From: Bacteroidales bacterium
GTDB taxonomy: Bacteria; Bacteroidota; Bacteroidia; Bacteroidales; ML635J-15
Assembly: GCA_003249955.1 (NCBI GenBank)
Contig: QKHS01000015.1
Coordinates: 62,001 to 126,000 of the forward strand
Direction of reading: 5' to 3'
Length of the DNA: 64,000 nucleotides
The first letter of the stretch is position 1. Each line of letters begins with the position of its first letter. A model generated the notes under the pieces. It saw only the letters and a list, made by a program, of their open reading frames with translations. It was not told the DNA's origin and ran no database searches. Shown here piece by piece: positions 35,840 through 44,564 of the stretch. A program made the translations under genes and the position numbers.

Positions 35840-37294
35840 ATGATTATTTACTACGGAACCAGAGAAAAAAAGCTAAAACTTAAACAGGACAAACAATTAT
35901 TCTGTCCTAAATGTGGTAAAAGCGCAATATCATTTCATATTTTTCAGGAGTACTTTTACTTATACTGGATTCCTATGTTTCCGATCGGGAGAAGAAAAGT
36001 TGCAGCCTGTAGCAATTGTGGCGAAGCTTATCAGGATAAAGGAATTCCGGATTATTTTAAAGATGAATTATCTGCTGTAAATAAAAAAGCTTACATCCCG
36101 CCACAACTATTTTCAGGAACTCTGGTAATAGCTGCAGTAATTATTTTCTTTGTATTCTTTCATGATAACAGGACTAAATACAAGTATCCTAACGGAGAAA
36201 AACAGGCAATAGGAGAATATAAAAATGGCTATATGGATGGAGAATGGACATTTTGGTTCGAAAACGGACAAACAAATGCCATTCAACATTATAACATGGG
36301 ACTGGAAAACGGACATTGGGTATGGTGGCTGGAAGACGGAAGCCTTGAAAAAGAAGGCAATTACAAAAACGGCATGATGCATGGGAAATGGACTTCCTAC
36401 TACCCGTCAGGGAAAAAAATGGGGACTGAGAACTATGTTAACCACAGATTAAATGGCTTATGTTTATATTACTATGAAAACGGGAATAAATATCTGGAAG
36501 GGAATTATATTCGCGACAAAGAAGATGGGAAGTGGACATATTGGTATGAAAACGGCAAAATTTACGAAGAGGGTAGTTTTTATAACGGGAACAGAACCGG
36601 GATATGGAACACTTATTACTACAACGGGAATAAACAGGTCAAGGCTTCTTACAATGATTCCGTTTTTAAAATTATCAGTTATTGGGATACTACCGGTAAT
36701 GAAATAATTAAAAATGGGAATGGCAAACTGACTACATATTATAATAATGGGAATACCGAATCAATGGGAATTATTGAGGATGGGACACCTGTTGGAGACT
36801 GGACTTATTGGAAGCCTGACGGAAGGATATCTCAAAAAGGGAAATTTATCAATAATAAATATTATATAAAAGAATGCTGGAATTCTGCCGGAGATCAGAT
36901 AGTTAAAAACGGAAACGGTTATTACACTTCAGACACCATTGATAATATTGTATATTCGGAAGGAAGGTATCTTAACGGCGTTCCTGAAGGTGAATGGATA
37001 ACCAGAAATGAATCAGGAATTATCATAAACACTTGTAACTACACCAATGGCACTGCAGACGGACTTATAGAACAGTTTTTTGATAATGGCAATATAAGGG
37101 TTAAAGGAAATTACTCTAACGGGAAAGAAGTTGGTGTTTGGATCTGGTACTATGAAACAGGGGAAGAAGAGTCTAAGATTGAATTTGTTGACGGGAAAAA
37201 AGAAGGGGAACAAATATTTAAGAATACATCCGGACTTGTAATTAAACGGGAATCATACAAAAACGGGGAATTTAAAAGTGAAGAGACCAATTAA
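35840..37294 (+). CDS. Zinc-ribbon membrane protein with MORN/YwqK-type repeats
   Basis: A 484-residue protein. The N-terminus has a zinc ribbon (CPKCG near residue 23 and CSNCG near 61), followed by one membrane helix (about 93-110). The rest is a ladder of about 14 repeats of the form Y.NG...G.W..Y..NG, the MORN_2 units found in YwqK-type proteins. With the ribbon in the cytoplasm, the repeats should lie in the periplasm. The ATG at 35840 (MIIYYGTREKK) fits the usual start of this ribbon better than the ATG at 35816. Function unknown; YwqK-type repeats are often, without strong proof, labelled antitoxin. Confidence 0.8.
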   Translation: MIIYYGTREKKLKLKQDKQLFCPKCGKSAISFHIFQEYFYLYWIPMFPIGRRKVAACSNCGEAYQDKGIPDYFKDELSAVNKKAYIPPQLFSGTLVIAAVIIFFVFFHDNRTKYKYPNGEKQAIGEYKNGYMDGEWTFWFENGQTNAIQHYNMGLENGHWVWWLEDGSLEKEGNYKNGMMHGKWTSYYPSGKKMGTENYVNHRLNGLCLYYYENGNKYLEGNYIRDKEDGKWTYWYENGKIYEEGSFYNGNRTGIWNTYYYNGNKQVKASYNDSVFKIISYWDTTGNEIIKNGNGKLTTYYNNGNTESMGIIEDGTPVGDWTYWKPDGRISQKGKFINNKYYIKECWNSAGDQIVKNGNGYYTSDTIDNIVYSEGRYLNGVPEGEWITRNESGIIINTCNYTNGTADGLIEQFFDNGNIRVKGNYSNGKEVGVWIWYYETGEEESKIEFVDGKKEGEQIFKNTSGLVIKRESYKNGEFKSEETN

Positions 37295-37398
37295 TCTGTC
37301 TGTGTAAATTTAAATTCCAAATATTACGCTGTTATCCAACAATTCTCTTAAACCGGTTACATTTTTAAATTTTATGTACGCGGATCAAATTGTACTTA

Positions 37399-37406
37399 TA
37401 TATTTG
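37399..37406 (+). promoter_or_regulatory. -7 promoter box TATATTTG
   Basis: TAnnTTTG box 29 bases before the ATG of the 116-residue membrane protein. Confidence 0.5.
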
Positions 37407-37435
37407 CAGAATAAATACTTAAACATTTCTGTTTT

Positions 37436-37786
37436 ATGAAAAAGTCAACAAAAATAATTATCGGAATTCTGACAATCTGGCCAATTTTATATCTTTTATT
37501 TTTCATGGTTTTCTTCTTTTCCTCCTTCTTCTTTTTACAAGGTCATGAAGACGGTATTTTTTTGGCATCAAACTTTATGATTCTGTTCGGACTTCATTTT
37601 TTCACAATCATAATGTCAATGGGATTATTAGTTTTTTATGTAATAAATATTTTCAGAAATGATCGGGTAAAAAGTAACCAGAAGACATTATGGGCTGTCA
37701 TTTTATTTATGGGCAATATGATTGCAATGCCGGTGTATTTTTATCTTTTTATCTGGAAAGAGCCAAAACAGGAAAGTATTGAATAA
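37436..37786 (+). CDS. Small integral membrane protein
   Basis: A 116-residue protein with three predicted membrane helices (about 6-32, 40-66, 78-102) and a Lys/Glu-rich tail (IWKEPKQESIE). The aromatic-rich first helix contains a run of Phe. No family recognised. It has its own promoter and precedes the convergent tRNA gene. Confidence 0.7.
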   Translation: MKKSTKIIIGILTIWPILYLLFFMVFFFSSFFFLQGHEDGIFLASNFMILFGLHFFTIIMSMGLLVFYVINIFRNDRVKSNQKTLWAVILFMGNMIAMPVYFYLFIWKEPKQESIE

Positions 37787-37806
37787 AAACATATGTTTTT
37801 TACAAG

Positions 37807-37878
37807 AGCCACCCACGGGATTTGAACCCGCGACCTGCTGTTTACGAAACAGCTGCTCTACCGCTGAGCTAAGGTGGC
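37807..37878 (-). tRNA. tRNA-Thr (anticodon CGU)
   Basis: On the minus strand the acceptor stem GCCACCT pairs with GGGTGGC (one G-T pair). The anticodon arm is GCTGT-TTCGTAA-ACAGC with anticodon CGU, and the T arm is GCGGG-TTCAAAT-CCCGT. CCA is not encoded. It reads ACG threonine codons. Confidence 0.95.
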
Positions 37879-37925
37879 GAAGTTGCGAAAATAAATAATT
37901 AATTCTTACCCCGTACAGTTTTTTT

Positions 37926-38966
37926 TTACAAAATTACCATTGTTGCCCCAAAACCATATTCTCTGAAAGAAGCATCTTCATATGGTAATTTATACTGAAC
38001 TGACAATGATTCCCGCAAAGCCGCTTTAAGCGTTCCGTTACCTATACCGTGAATTAAAATTACTTTGCCCGCCTTTCTTAAAATAGCATCAGTCATAGTT
38101 TTATGAAAAACTTCCAGTTGTTTCTGAATAATGTCTGCATTTGACATTCCGATAACACTATCAACCAACTGATTAATATGCAGATCTACTTCTATTGTCA
38201 TAGCTTCTTTTCTTGGCTTGAATCTTTTTGAAGAATCTTCTTCCTCACACATATCTTTCTCTGCCAGAGTTCTTTCAAAATCTTCATCAGATTTTACAGA
38301 CTGGCCAAGCCCCTGTTTTTCTTTCAGTAACTCAAACATATAAGCCTTCTCATCAAAGAAATCGTTATCTATAAACACATGCTCCTGAAAGAATTTCAAC
38401 GGAACTATCTTAATTTTTCTCTCCACCTGTTCGTGTAAAGTCTGATATGGGTGATTATAAAACAACATCTGGATTATAAGCTCTTTAGAAGTATTTATCT
38501 GTTCACGGCTTAAGTCTCCCGTACAAACTTTGATATTGGGTTCCAGAATGTCGGCATCAATTTTTTCGTAACCGTTTTCTCCGCGCAATACAATATGATA
38601 AAAAATATAAAAATCCGAATCATTAATTATATATGACTCAAATCCGTCAAAATCGCCATCCTGTTTACGCAAGAAAGCAAACAAAACTTCAGTAATATTA
38701 TCATTTTTCAACTCTGGGTTGTCTTTTTGCCTTTGAGCAGATTTTTCAGTATTTCCCGAAGACTTAACTGTTTTATCAGGAGTAACCTGTTTTACAGTTT
38801 CTACAGCAACAGCCCTTTCAACCACGACAAGTTCATTCACAGGAAAAGGATATTCAAAATCGTCCTTATCTTTTACCATTACCATATTTTTCGAGATTAT
38901 CTTAACAACGACACCGCCGCCTACATCATTCAAAAATCTGACTTTATCTCCGGTATTTATTTCCAT
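37926..38966 (-). CDS. DUF2027 / Smr-domain protein
   Basis: A 346-residue cytosolic protein. The N-terminus (about 1-50) is a small beta-barrel with VRFLNDVGGGVV, the DUF2027 start. A middle domain (about 90-215) continues the DUF2027 family region. The C-terminal Smr domain has VDLH (His263) and HGIGNGTLK (His306). Smr domains from MutS2 and related proteins bind branched or damaged nucleic acid, and some nick it or cleave mRNA in stalled ribosomes. The exact role of this Bacteroidota family is unknown. Confidence 0.9.
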   Translation of the reverse strand: MEINTGDKVRFLNDVGGGVVVKIISKNMVMVKDKDDFEYPFPVNELVVVERAVAVETVKQVTPDKTVKSSGNTEKSAQRQKDNPELKNDNITEVLFAFLRKQDGDFDGFESYIINDSDFYIFYHIVLRGENGYEKIDADILEPNIKVCTGDLSREQINTSKELIIQMLFYNHPYQTLHEQVERKIKIVPLKFFQEHVFIDNDFFDEKAYMFELLKEKQGLGQSVKSDEDFERTLAEKDMCEEEDSSKRFKPRKEAMTIEVDLHINQLVDSVIGMSNADIIQKQLEVFHKTMTDAILRKAGKVILIHGIGNGTLKAALRESLSVQYKLPYEDASFREYGFGATMVIL

Positions 38967-39080
38967 TTTATTATTGTTTTTTAATTACAAATTGTCCTGA
39001 AAAGCAGTAACACATACAGTATTCCGGGTTAAACACCAACACTCTTCTGCCAACTCTGTGCATCGCTCCGAACTTTTTTT

Positions 39081-39088
39081 TACTTTTG
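39081..39088 (+). promoter_or_regulatory. -7 promoter box TACTTTTG for queA
   Basis: TAnnTTTG box 16 bases before the ATG, implying a leader of about a dozen bases. Confidence 0.55.
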
Positions 39089-39104
39089 TGCAAAATTAAC
39101 AAAA

Positions 39105-40361
39105 ATGCACGAAGACAGGCATATAAACATTAACGATTACGATTATTCTTTGCCCGACGAAAGAATAGCAAAATATCCTTTGGAAAAACGCGATGATTCA
39201 AAGCTACTGATAATGAAGGATAAAGCCATCTCTCAGGATATTTTTAAAAACATAGGCAACTATCTTCCTACCGACAGCCTTATTGTCTTTAACAACACCA
39301 GAGTAATTAAGGCCAGGCTTCATTTTAACAAAGACACAGGATCAAAAATTGAAATATTTTGTCTTGAACCCGTGAACCCGGTTGACTATGCAATGTCATT
39401 GTCTTCAAATAACAGTTGTAGCTGGAAATGCCTTGTCGGAAATAATAAAAAATGGAAAAACGGAAAACTTACAAAAATAATTCAGGTTAAAAATCAGGAT
39501 ATATACCTGAGCGTAAGTAAAACTGCTGTTTCGGGCAATGCTTTTGAAATTTTATTTGAATGGGATAATAAGGATGTAATTTTTTCTGAGATACTTGAGG
39601 CATTCGGGAATATTCCGATTCCTCCGTATTTAAACAGAGAATCCGAAAATATTGACAACAGCAGATATCAGACAATTTACAGTAAATATCAGGGATCGGT
39701 AGCTGCTCCTACTGCAGGCCTGCATTTTACCGAAGAAGTTTTTGAATCATTGAATAAAAAAGGCATATCCGGGGAATCTGTAACTCTTCATGTCGGTGCC
39801 GGAACTTTTCAACCTGTAAAAGCAGAAACGATATCCGAACATGAAATGCATACCGAACACTTTATTATTACAAAACAAAATATTGAACAATTTATTAAAT
39901 ACAGCGGAAACATAACAGTTGTAGGTACGACTACGGTAAGAACGCTGGAAAGTTTCTGGCAGGTTGCCTTACAAATAAGCAACAATCCCGAAAAGTCTGA
40001 CAATAATTTTGTAGTAACACAATGGGAAGCTTATGCTGAAATAAAAGAAGCAAAAACCGGTCTGCTAAAAAATGCTTTGGACTGGATGATAAAAAACAAT
40101 TTCGATCATATTAATTGTGCAACACAAATAATAATAATCCCCGGGTACGAATTTAAATTAACTGACAGGCTGATTACAAATTTTCATCAGCCGAAATCTA
40201 CCTTGTTGTTGCTCCTGGCTGCTTTCATCGGGAACGAATGGAAAAATGTTTACAGGTATGCTCTTGAAAACGGATTCCGTTTTTTAAGCTATGGAGACAG
40301 TTCTGTTTTTTTCAAAGAAGTCTCTTCCGCTAAATTAATAAATATCTGCAAAAGTCTCTGA
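39105..40361 (+). CDS. queA: SAM:tRNA ribosyltransferase-isomerase
   Basis: A 418-residue enzyme that transfers and isomerises the ribosyl group of S-adenosylmethionine onto 7-aminomethyl-7-deazaguanine in tRNA, giving epoxyqueuosine. Family motifs are YDYSLPDERIAKYP at the start, VFNNTRVIKAR, SVAAPTAGLHFT, HVGAGTFQPV and TNFHQPKSTLLLL. It is longer than the about 350-residue enterobacterial enzyme, mostly through insertions in the central part, as in other Bacteroidota. No other queuosine gene is near. Confidence 0.95.
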   Translation: MHEDRHININDYDYSLPDERIAKYPLEKRDDSKLLIMKDKAISQDIFKNIGNYLPTDSLIVFNNTRVIKARLHFNKDTGSKIEIFCLEPVNPVDYAMSLSSNNSCSWKCLVGNNKKWKNGKLTKIIQVKNQDIYLSVSKTAVSGNAFEILFEWDNKDVIFSEILEAFGNIPIPPYLNRESENIDNSRYQTIYSKYQGSVAAPTAGLHFTEEVFESLNKKGISGESVTLHVGAGTFQPVKAETISEHEMHTEHFIITKQNIEQFIKYSGNITVVGTTTVRTLESFWQVALQISNNPEKSDNNFVVTQWEAYAEIKEAKTGLLKNALDWMIKNNFDHINCATQIIIIPGYEFKLTDRLITNFHQPKSTLLLLLAAFIGNEWKNVYRYALENGFRFLSYGDSSVFFKEVSSAKLINICKSL

Positions 40362-40368
40362 TTTTTTT

Positions 40369-40376
40369 TATATTTG
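40369..40376 (+). promoter_or_regulatory. -7 promoter box TATATTTG
   Basis: TAnnTTTG box directly after queA, 16 bases before the ATG of the HdeD-like gene, so the latter can be transcribed on its own. Confidence 0.5.
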
Positions 40377-40391
40377 TAAAAAATATAAAAT

Positions 40392-41015
40392 ATGAAAAAG
40401 TCCATCATTCCGGCGAATGTTATTTTTTATTTGGGTCTTGTTTCCTTTGCGGTAGGTATAACTGCTGTTACAGTTCCCGAATTCACAATTCAAACTATTA
40501 TCATCATCATAGGGATTATTTTTGCACTTGGCGGAGCAATTACAATGATTTTAAGACTACGGAAAAAATCGAATAAAAAATTCTTTAATGTATTACAACT
40601 CATTCTAAGCGGAATAAACGTTGTTTTTGGAGCAATTCTGGCCATAATACCGGATGTTTTTCTGGAAATTTTTATTATCATTTTAGGTGCCGCACTAATT
40701 ATGGGAGGAATAACCCAGCTTATTATCACACTTAGCTTCACTCCCATTTCAAACACCGGAAAAATGTTCATAGGCTTATCTCTGGCTATGATTATTTCCG
40801 GTACAATTTTCATTTTTAACCCTTTTGAAACGGCAACAGCAATCACAAAATTCTTCGGAATTATTGCAAGTGTTTATGGTCTTACCAATATAATGCTATC
40901 ATTCTGGCTTAAAAACGAAATTGCTAAAGTAAACAAGCCTGTAGTTACAAAAATTATCGATTACCCTGCAGACAGCAACGAAGACTCCTCAGATTCTTCC
41001 GGTGACGGAGAATAA
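40392..41015 (+). CDS. HdeD/DUF308-like membrane protein
   Basis: A 207-residue protein with about six membrane helices in paired repeats (LGLVSFAVGITAV, IIIIGIIFALGGAI, LGAALIMGGITQLI), the HdeD/DUF308 pattern. The cytoplasmic or periplasmic tail is strikingly acidic and Ser-rich (SNEDSSDSSGDGE). HdeD of E. coli is linked to acid stress, but most relatives have no proven role. Confidence 0.8.
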   Translation: MKKSIIPANVIFYLGLVSFAVGITAVTVPEFTIQTIIIIIGIIFALGGAITMILRLRKKSNKKFFNVLQLILSGINVVFGAILAIIPDVFLEIFIIILGAALIMGGITQLIITLSFTPISNTGKMFIGLSLAMIISGTIFIFNPFETATAITKFFGIIASVYGLTNIMLSFWLKNEIAKVNKPVVTKIIDYPADSNEDSSDSSGDGE

Positions 41016-41118
41016 ATATTTTTACACTTACACATCGACACCAACTGCAAAGCACTGCACTATATATTAAACAGACTGTAACATCAGCCCGTATTTGTCA
41101 AATTAATTATTCAACAAA

Positions 41119-41126
41119 TAATTTTG
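41119..41126 (+). promoter_or_regulatory. -7 promoter box TAATTTTG for slyD
   Basis: TAnnTTTG box giving a leader of about 60 bases. Confidence 0.5.
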
Positions 41127-41190
41127 CCAGTTTAAATTAAAGAACTATTATTACAATTTATTTTAAATTATAAATTAAAGAAATTACAAA

Positions 41191-41643
41191 ATGAAAGTTG
41201 CAAACGGAAAACTTGTCACCATCACCTACGACTTATACGTTGACGGATTTGACGGTGAGTTAATTGAGTCTATACAAGAAAATGAACCTGCATTATTTTT
41301 ATGCGGCGAAGGTGAAATGCTGGAAACATTCGAAGAAAAACTCGTAGGTATGCAGGCAGGCGACACCTTTAAGTTCACATTAACAAAAGATGAAGCATAC
41401 GGAGACGAAGATGAAGAAGCTTATGCAGAATTCCCTCTGGATGTTTTTAAAGATGACGAAGGCGGACTTCCTGAAGTTGGAGACTACGTTCCCATGGAAG
41501 ATGAAGACGGAACTGTTTTTGACGGTATCGCAATTGAAATTAACGATGACCATATTGTAATTGATTTTAACCATCCGCTGGCTGGTGAAGATCTTTACTT
41601 TACCGGAAAAATTGTTAAAGTTGAAGATGCTCCGAAAAAATAA
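41191..41643 (+). CDS. slyD: SlyD-type FKBP peptidyl-prolyl isomerase
   Basis: A 150-residue cytosolic protein with a split FKBP domain. Residues 1-65 and 128-146 form the isomerase core (VTITYDLYVDG, GEGEMLETFEEKLVGMQAGD) and about 70-125 form the inserted IF chaperone flap (AYGDEDEEAYAEFP ... NHPLAGEDLYF). It lacks the His/Cys-rich nickel-binding tail of E. coli SlyD, so a role in hydrogenase maturation is not indicated. Confidence 0.92.
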   Translation: MKVANGKLVTITYDLYVDGFDGELIESIQENEPALFLCGEGEMLETFEEKLVGMQAGDTFKFTLTKDEAYGDEDEEAYAEFPLDVFKDDEGGLPEVGDYVPMEDEDGTVFDGIAIEINDDHIVIDFNHPLAGEDLYFTGKIVKVEDAPKK

Positions 41644-41767
41644 ATGCAGCATTTTTGCAAAAACAGATAACAACATTTATAATCTGAAAACTTCTGATAA
41701 CAATATCGGATAGTTTTCAGATTTTTGAGTATAATTTATTTTTACTTTTATTGAGATTTAATTAAGA

Positions 41768-42514
41768 ATGGACGAACAGGAAAGCATGTTGGAAAAAATG
41801 AGGCAGATTGCACTTAATAATCCAGAAAACATCAGGATTATTGAAACAAGTGTTGATGCTGAAATTCAGATTGAGTTTTTCGAAACCCTGCAAAAAGCCG
41901 GCGAAGAAAAAGAATTTCCTGAACCAAAAGTTCTGCTTGAAGGGTTACACGATAAAAACCTGACCATTTCACAAAAAAAAGAAATACTTGCCAGACTGAC
42001 TGCTTACGGAGAAGTAGAGACATACCGCATGATAGAAGAATACCTCAAAAATCCTGAACCGGAATTAAAAACATGGGCATATCTTTCTTATCAGCAGGCA
42101 AGAATGTTTCTGGAATCCAACCTCCTGGAAGAATCAAAAATTTATATAGCTTCCGGGTTGGGTGGTAAAGACCACAGATTGAGATATATTTTCGCATTTT
42201 CTTCTAAGGAAAGCTCTTTTACAGATGCTCAAAAAAACATTATCAAAGGAGAAGTTGATTATTTCCTGAAAAAAAATGACGGATATTCCGAAGAATTATT
42301 GTTCGATAAAAACTATGTAATCTGCACAACAGTAATTGCACTTTACGTTAACCTTGTCGAATTGATTCAGGAAATAGTTACAGAAATAAATCAATACGGA
42401 GGATTTCTCAAAGAAAATGTATTTATCACAAATGAGAAAAAAATATACTCTCAGGATTTGGATCTTATTTTCAACGAAAAAGATAATATTGATTACATTC
42501 CCGACGAAGATTGA
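41768..42514 (+). CDS. Helical-repeat protein of unknown function
   Basis: A 248-residue acidic cytosolic protein, mostly helical, with a HEAT/ARM-like feel over residues about 40-125 (LTISQKKEILARLTAYGE ... PELKTWAYLSYQQARM). No catalytic motif is visible. A weak -7 box TACTTTTA lies at 41743-41750. Its TGA shares one base with the ATG of ung (TGATG), so the two are translationally coupled, which may hint at a link to DNA repair or simply operon packing. Confidence 0.7.
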   Translation: MDEQESMLEKMRQIALNNPENIRIIETSVDAEIQIEFFETLQKAGEEKEFPEPKVLLEGLHDKNLTISQKKEILARLTAYGEVETYRMIEEYLKNPEPELKTWAYLSYQQARMFLESNLLEESKIYIASGLGGKDHRLRYIFAFSSKESSFTDAQKNIIKGEVDYFLKKNDGYSEELLFDKNYVICTTVIALYVNLVELIQEIVTEINQYGGFLKENVFITNEKKIYSQDLDLIFNEKDNIDYIPDED

Positions 42515-43185
42515 TGTCAGAAAAAAAAGTTAACATAGAAGATTCATGGTATAACCAGCTTAAAAATGAGTTTGACAAAGACTATTTTTTAAAGTTGAAA
42601 GATTTCCTTGTTGAAGAAAAAAAGACACATACTGTTTACCCTCCCGGATCACAGATTTTTTCAGCATTTAACTTTACTCCTTTCGATAAAGTTAAAGTTG
42701 TTATACTGGGACAAGATCCTTATCACGGCCCGGGACAGGCACACGGATTATGTTTTTCCGTTCCGCAAGGTGTAAAACCTCCGCCTTCCCTGGTAAATAT
42801 TTACAAAGAGCTGAAAACTGACGTAGGCTTTAACATCCCTTCTCACGGAAATCTGGAAGCATGGGCAAAACAAGGAGTATTACTGCTTAATGCAACACTT
42901 ACAGTTCGGGCAAACACAGCAGGATCACACCAGAATAAAGGATGGGAAATTTTTACCGACAAAGTAATCTCCACAATAAGCCAAAACCGCGAAAATGTTG
43001 TTTTTGTACTCTGGGGACGATATGCTCAGGCAAAAGAAGTTCTGGTTGACAAATCAAAACACTATATTTTAAAAGCTGCTCACCCGTCACCTTTAAGCGC
43101 ATTTAACGGATTCTTCGGCTGCAAACATTTCTCTAAAATAAATGATTTCCTTACACAAAAAGGAATAGAGCCTGTTAACTGGTAA
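42514..43185 (+). CDS. ung: Uracil-DNA glycosylase, family 1
   Basis: A 223-residue base-excision enzyme that removes uracil from DNA. The water-activating motif GQDPYHGPGQAHG carries Asp68, and the minor-groove intercalation loop HPSPLSA is present near the C-terminus. Length matches the family. The ATG at 42514 overlaps the preceding stop by one base; the TTG one codon earlier is not needed. Confidence 0.97.
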   Translation: MSEKKVNIEDSWYNQLKNEFDKDYFLKLKDFLVEEKKTHTVYPPGSQIFSAFNFTPFDKVKVVILGQDPYHGPGQAHGLCFSVPQGVKPPPSLVNIYKELKTDVGFNIPSHGNLEAWAKQGVLLLNATLTVRANTAGSHQNKGWEIFTDKVISTISQNRENVVFVLWGRYAQAKEVLVDKSKHYILKAAHPSPLSAFNGFFGCKHFSKINDFLTQKGIEPVNW

Positions 43186-43231
43186 TCTCATTCTTTTTTC
43201 AGACTTTTAAATTTCATAATTTGTTTTTTCT

Positions 43232-43239
43232 TATTTTTG
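43232..43239 (+). promoter_or_regulatory. -7 promoter box TATTTTTG
   Basis: TAnnTTTG box 21 bases before the ATG at 43260. It excludes the longer in-frame TTG start at 43221. Confidence 0.55.
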
Positions 43240-43259
43240 TAAACACAAATAATATTTTT

Positions 43260-43706
43260 ATGATTCCGTACCATTTAACAGAATTTATTGAGAAATCAAT
43301 TGAGGAAATTGAAATAGATCCTTTCAAAGCCAGAGGTCAGAAAGACGGACAGTGGACATTAAAATATAAAAACTCAACAGTCTGGATTGATGTGTTTAAT
43401 TATCCCGAAAAACCGGAAAAATACTATTTTCAGGTTATGAGTCCATTGTGTAAAATGGTTGACCGCAAAGCCGAAGAGTTCTCAATTGATCTGCTTGAGA
43501 TAAACTACCTTATGTACGGAAGCTGGATGTGCAAAAAAGACGGATGGATTTACGTTTTAAGCCTTCGCGAAGCTGACAATCTGCAAAAAGCCGAAATTGA
43601 TGCAACAATAGACAGAGTTGCTATTTACAGTTCAGATTATTGGGGAAAACTTTCGTTTAAATATAAAGGCTGCTGGGACGAGACACCTGAACCAAAAACA
43701 AAATAA
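43260..43706 (+). CDS. Conserved-looking cytosolic protein of unknown function
   Basis: A 148-residue protein without signal peptide or membrane span. It has a compact mix of strands and helices with several Trp and Cys residues (WTLKYKNSTVWIDVFNYPEKP ... CKKDGWIYVLSL ... AIYSSDYWGKLSFKYKGCW). I do not recognise the family. It is a single gene with its own promoter. Confidence 0.65.
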   Translation: MIPYHLTEFIEKSIEEIEIDPFKARGQKDGQWTLKYKNSTVWIDVFNYPEKPEKYYFQVMSPLCKMVDRKAEEFSIDLLEINYLMYGSWMCKKDGWIYVLSLREADNLQKAEIDATIDRVAIYSSDYWGKLSFKYKGCWDETPEPKTK

Positions 43707-43760
43707 AAGAAATTTTAACATTTTATTAAGCATCCTGCACAATTTTTGAAACAAAATCAT

Positions 43761-43768
43761 TATCTTTG
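43761..43768 (+). promoter_or_regulatory. -7 promoter box TATCTTTG for the ECF sigma gene
   Basis: TAnnTTTG box giving a leader of about 85 bases. That leader contains GAAAGGAGACC (about 43801-43811), which resembles a strong ribosome-binding site but lies about 50 bases before the ATG. Confidence 0.55.
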
Positions 43769-43857
43769 CGTATTAAATGTTGTAATTAAAAACTAAAAAA
43801 CGAAAGGAGACCTTATATCGATAACACATCTACCCTTTAACTTTAAATAATATAGTT

Positions 43858-44454
43858 ATGAATTTGACAAGTTATTCCGATTATTCCGATCAGGAACTTA
43901 TCGAAAGATTCATTAAGGGTGAGAAAGAGTGTATCGAGGTTTTAATACAACGACACAAGAAAAAGGTTTACTCCTATATCCTTATAACAGTCAAAAATAC
44001 TCATGTCGCTGATGATTTGTTTCAGGACACGTTTATTAAAGTTATTAACTCTTTAAAATCGGGAACATATACCGATAAAGGAAAGTTTATAAGTTGGGTT
44101 ATCCGTATAGCCCACAATATTACAATTGATTATTTCAGGCGTGAAAAAAATCTTAACACCTGTTCCAATGATGACAGCGAAATAGATTTATTCAACTCCG
44201 AAAAATTCTCTGACGAAAATATTGAAGACAGGATTGTAGGAGATCAGATTATGAATGATGTTAAAAGCCTTATTGATTTTCTGCCAGCCGAACAAAAAGA
44301 GATAATATTAATGCGTCATTACGGAGGAATGAGTTTTAAAGACATTGCCGAACAAACAGATGTCAGCATCAACACAGCTCTTGGCAGAATGAGATACGCC
44401 CTTATCAATCTGCGACGCATAGTTGATGAAAAAAATATTATTTTAACAAAATAA
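43858..44454 (+). CDS. ECF-type RNA polymerase sigma factor
   Basis: A 198-residue sigma-70 family protein. Region 2 covers about residues 12-90 (LIERFIKGEKECIEVLIQRHKKKV ... DDLFQDTFIKVI ... FISWVIRIAHNITIDYFRR) and region 4 covers about 130-190 (LPAEQKEIILMRHYGGMSFKDIA with helix-turn-helix). No anti-sigma factor follows, and a strong terminator closes the unit, so control must lie elsewhere or act on transcription. Confidence 0.93.
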   Translation: MNLTSYSDYSDQELIERFIKGEKECIEVLIQRHKKKVYSYILITVKNTHVADDLFQDTFIKVINSLKSGTYTDKGKFISWVIRIAHNITIDYFRREKNLNTCSNDDSEIDLFNSEKFSDENIEDRIVGDQIMNDVKSLIDFLPAEQKEIILMRHYGGMSFKDIAEQTDVSINTALGRMRYALINLRRIVDEKNIILTK

Positions 44455-44470
44455 CCTGTCAGATTTTGAG

Positions 44471-44521
44471 AAATACTCAGGATGGCATAATTTACACTAT
44501 GCTATCCTGAGTATTTTTTTT
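44471..44521 (+). terminator. Strong terminator after the sigma gene
   Basis: AAATACTCAGGAT..GCATA pairs with TATGC.ATCCTGAGTATTT around an 8-base loop, followed by a T-run. Confidence 0.92.
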
Positions 44522-44539
44522 ACGGCATAATTTTTATTA

Positions 44540-44547
44540 TAACTTTG
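44540..44547 (+). promoter_or_regulatory. -7 promoter box TAACTTTG
   Basis: TAnnTTTG box 17 bases before the ATG at 44565. Confidence 0.55.
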
Positions 44548-44564
44548 CATAAAAGAATAAAAAA

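Noticed and set aside
35840-37294. YwqK-type toxin-antitoxin module
   Set aside because: The repeats match, but no toxin gene is next to it and the protein has a zinc ribbon and membrane helix; the antitoxin label is unsupported.
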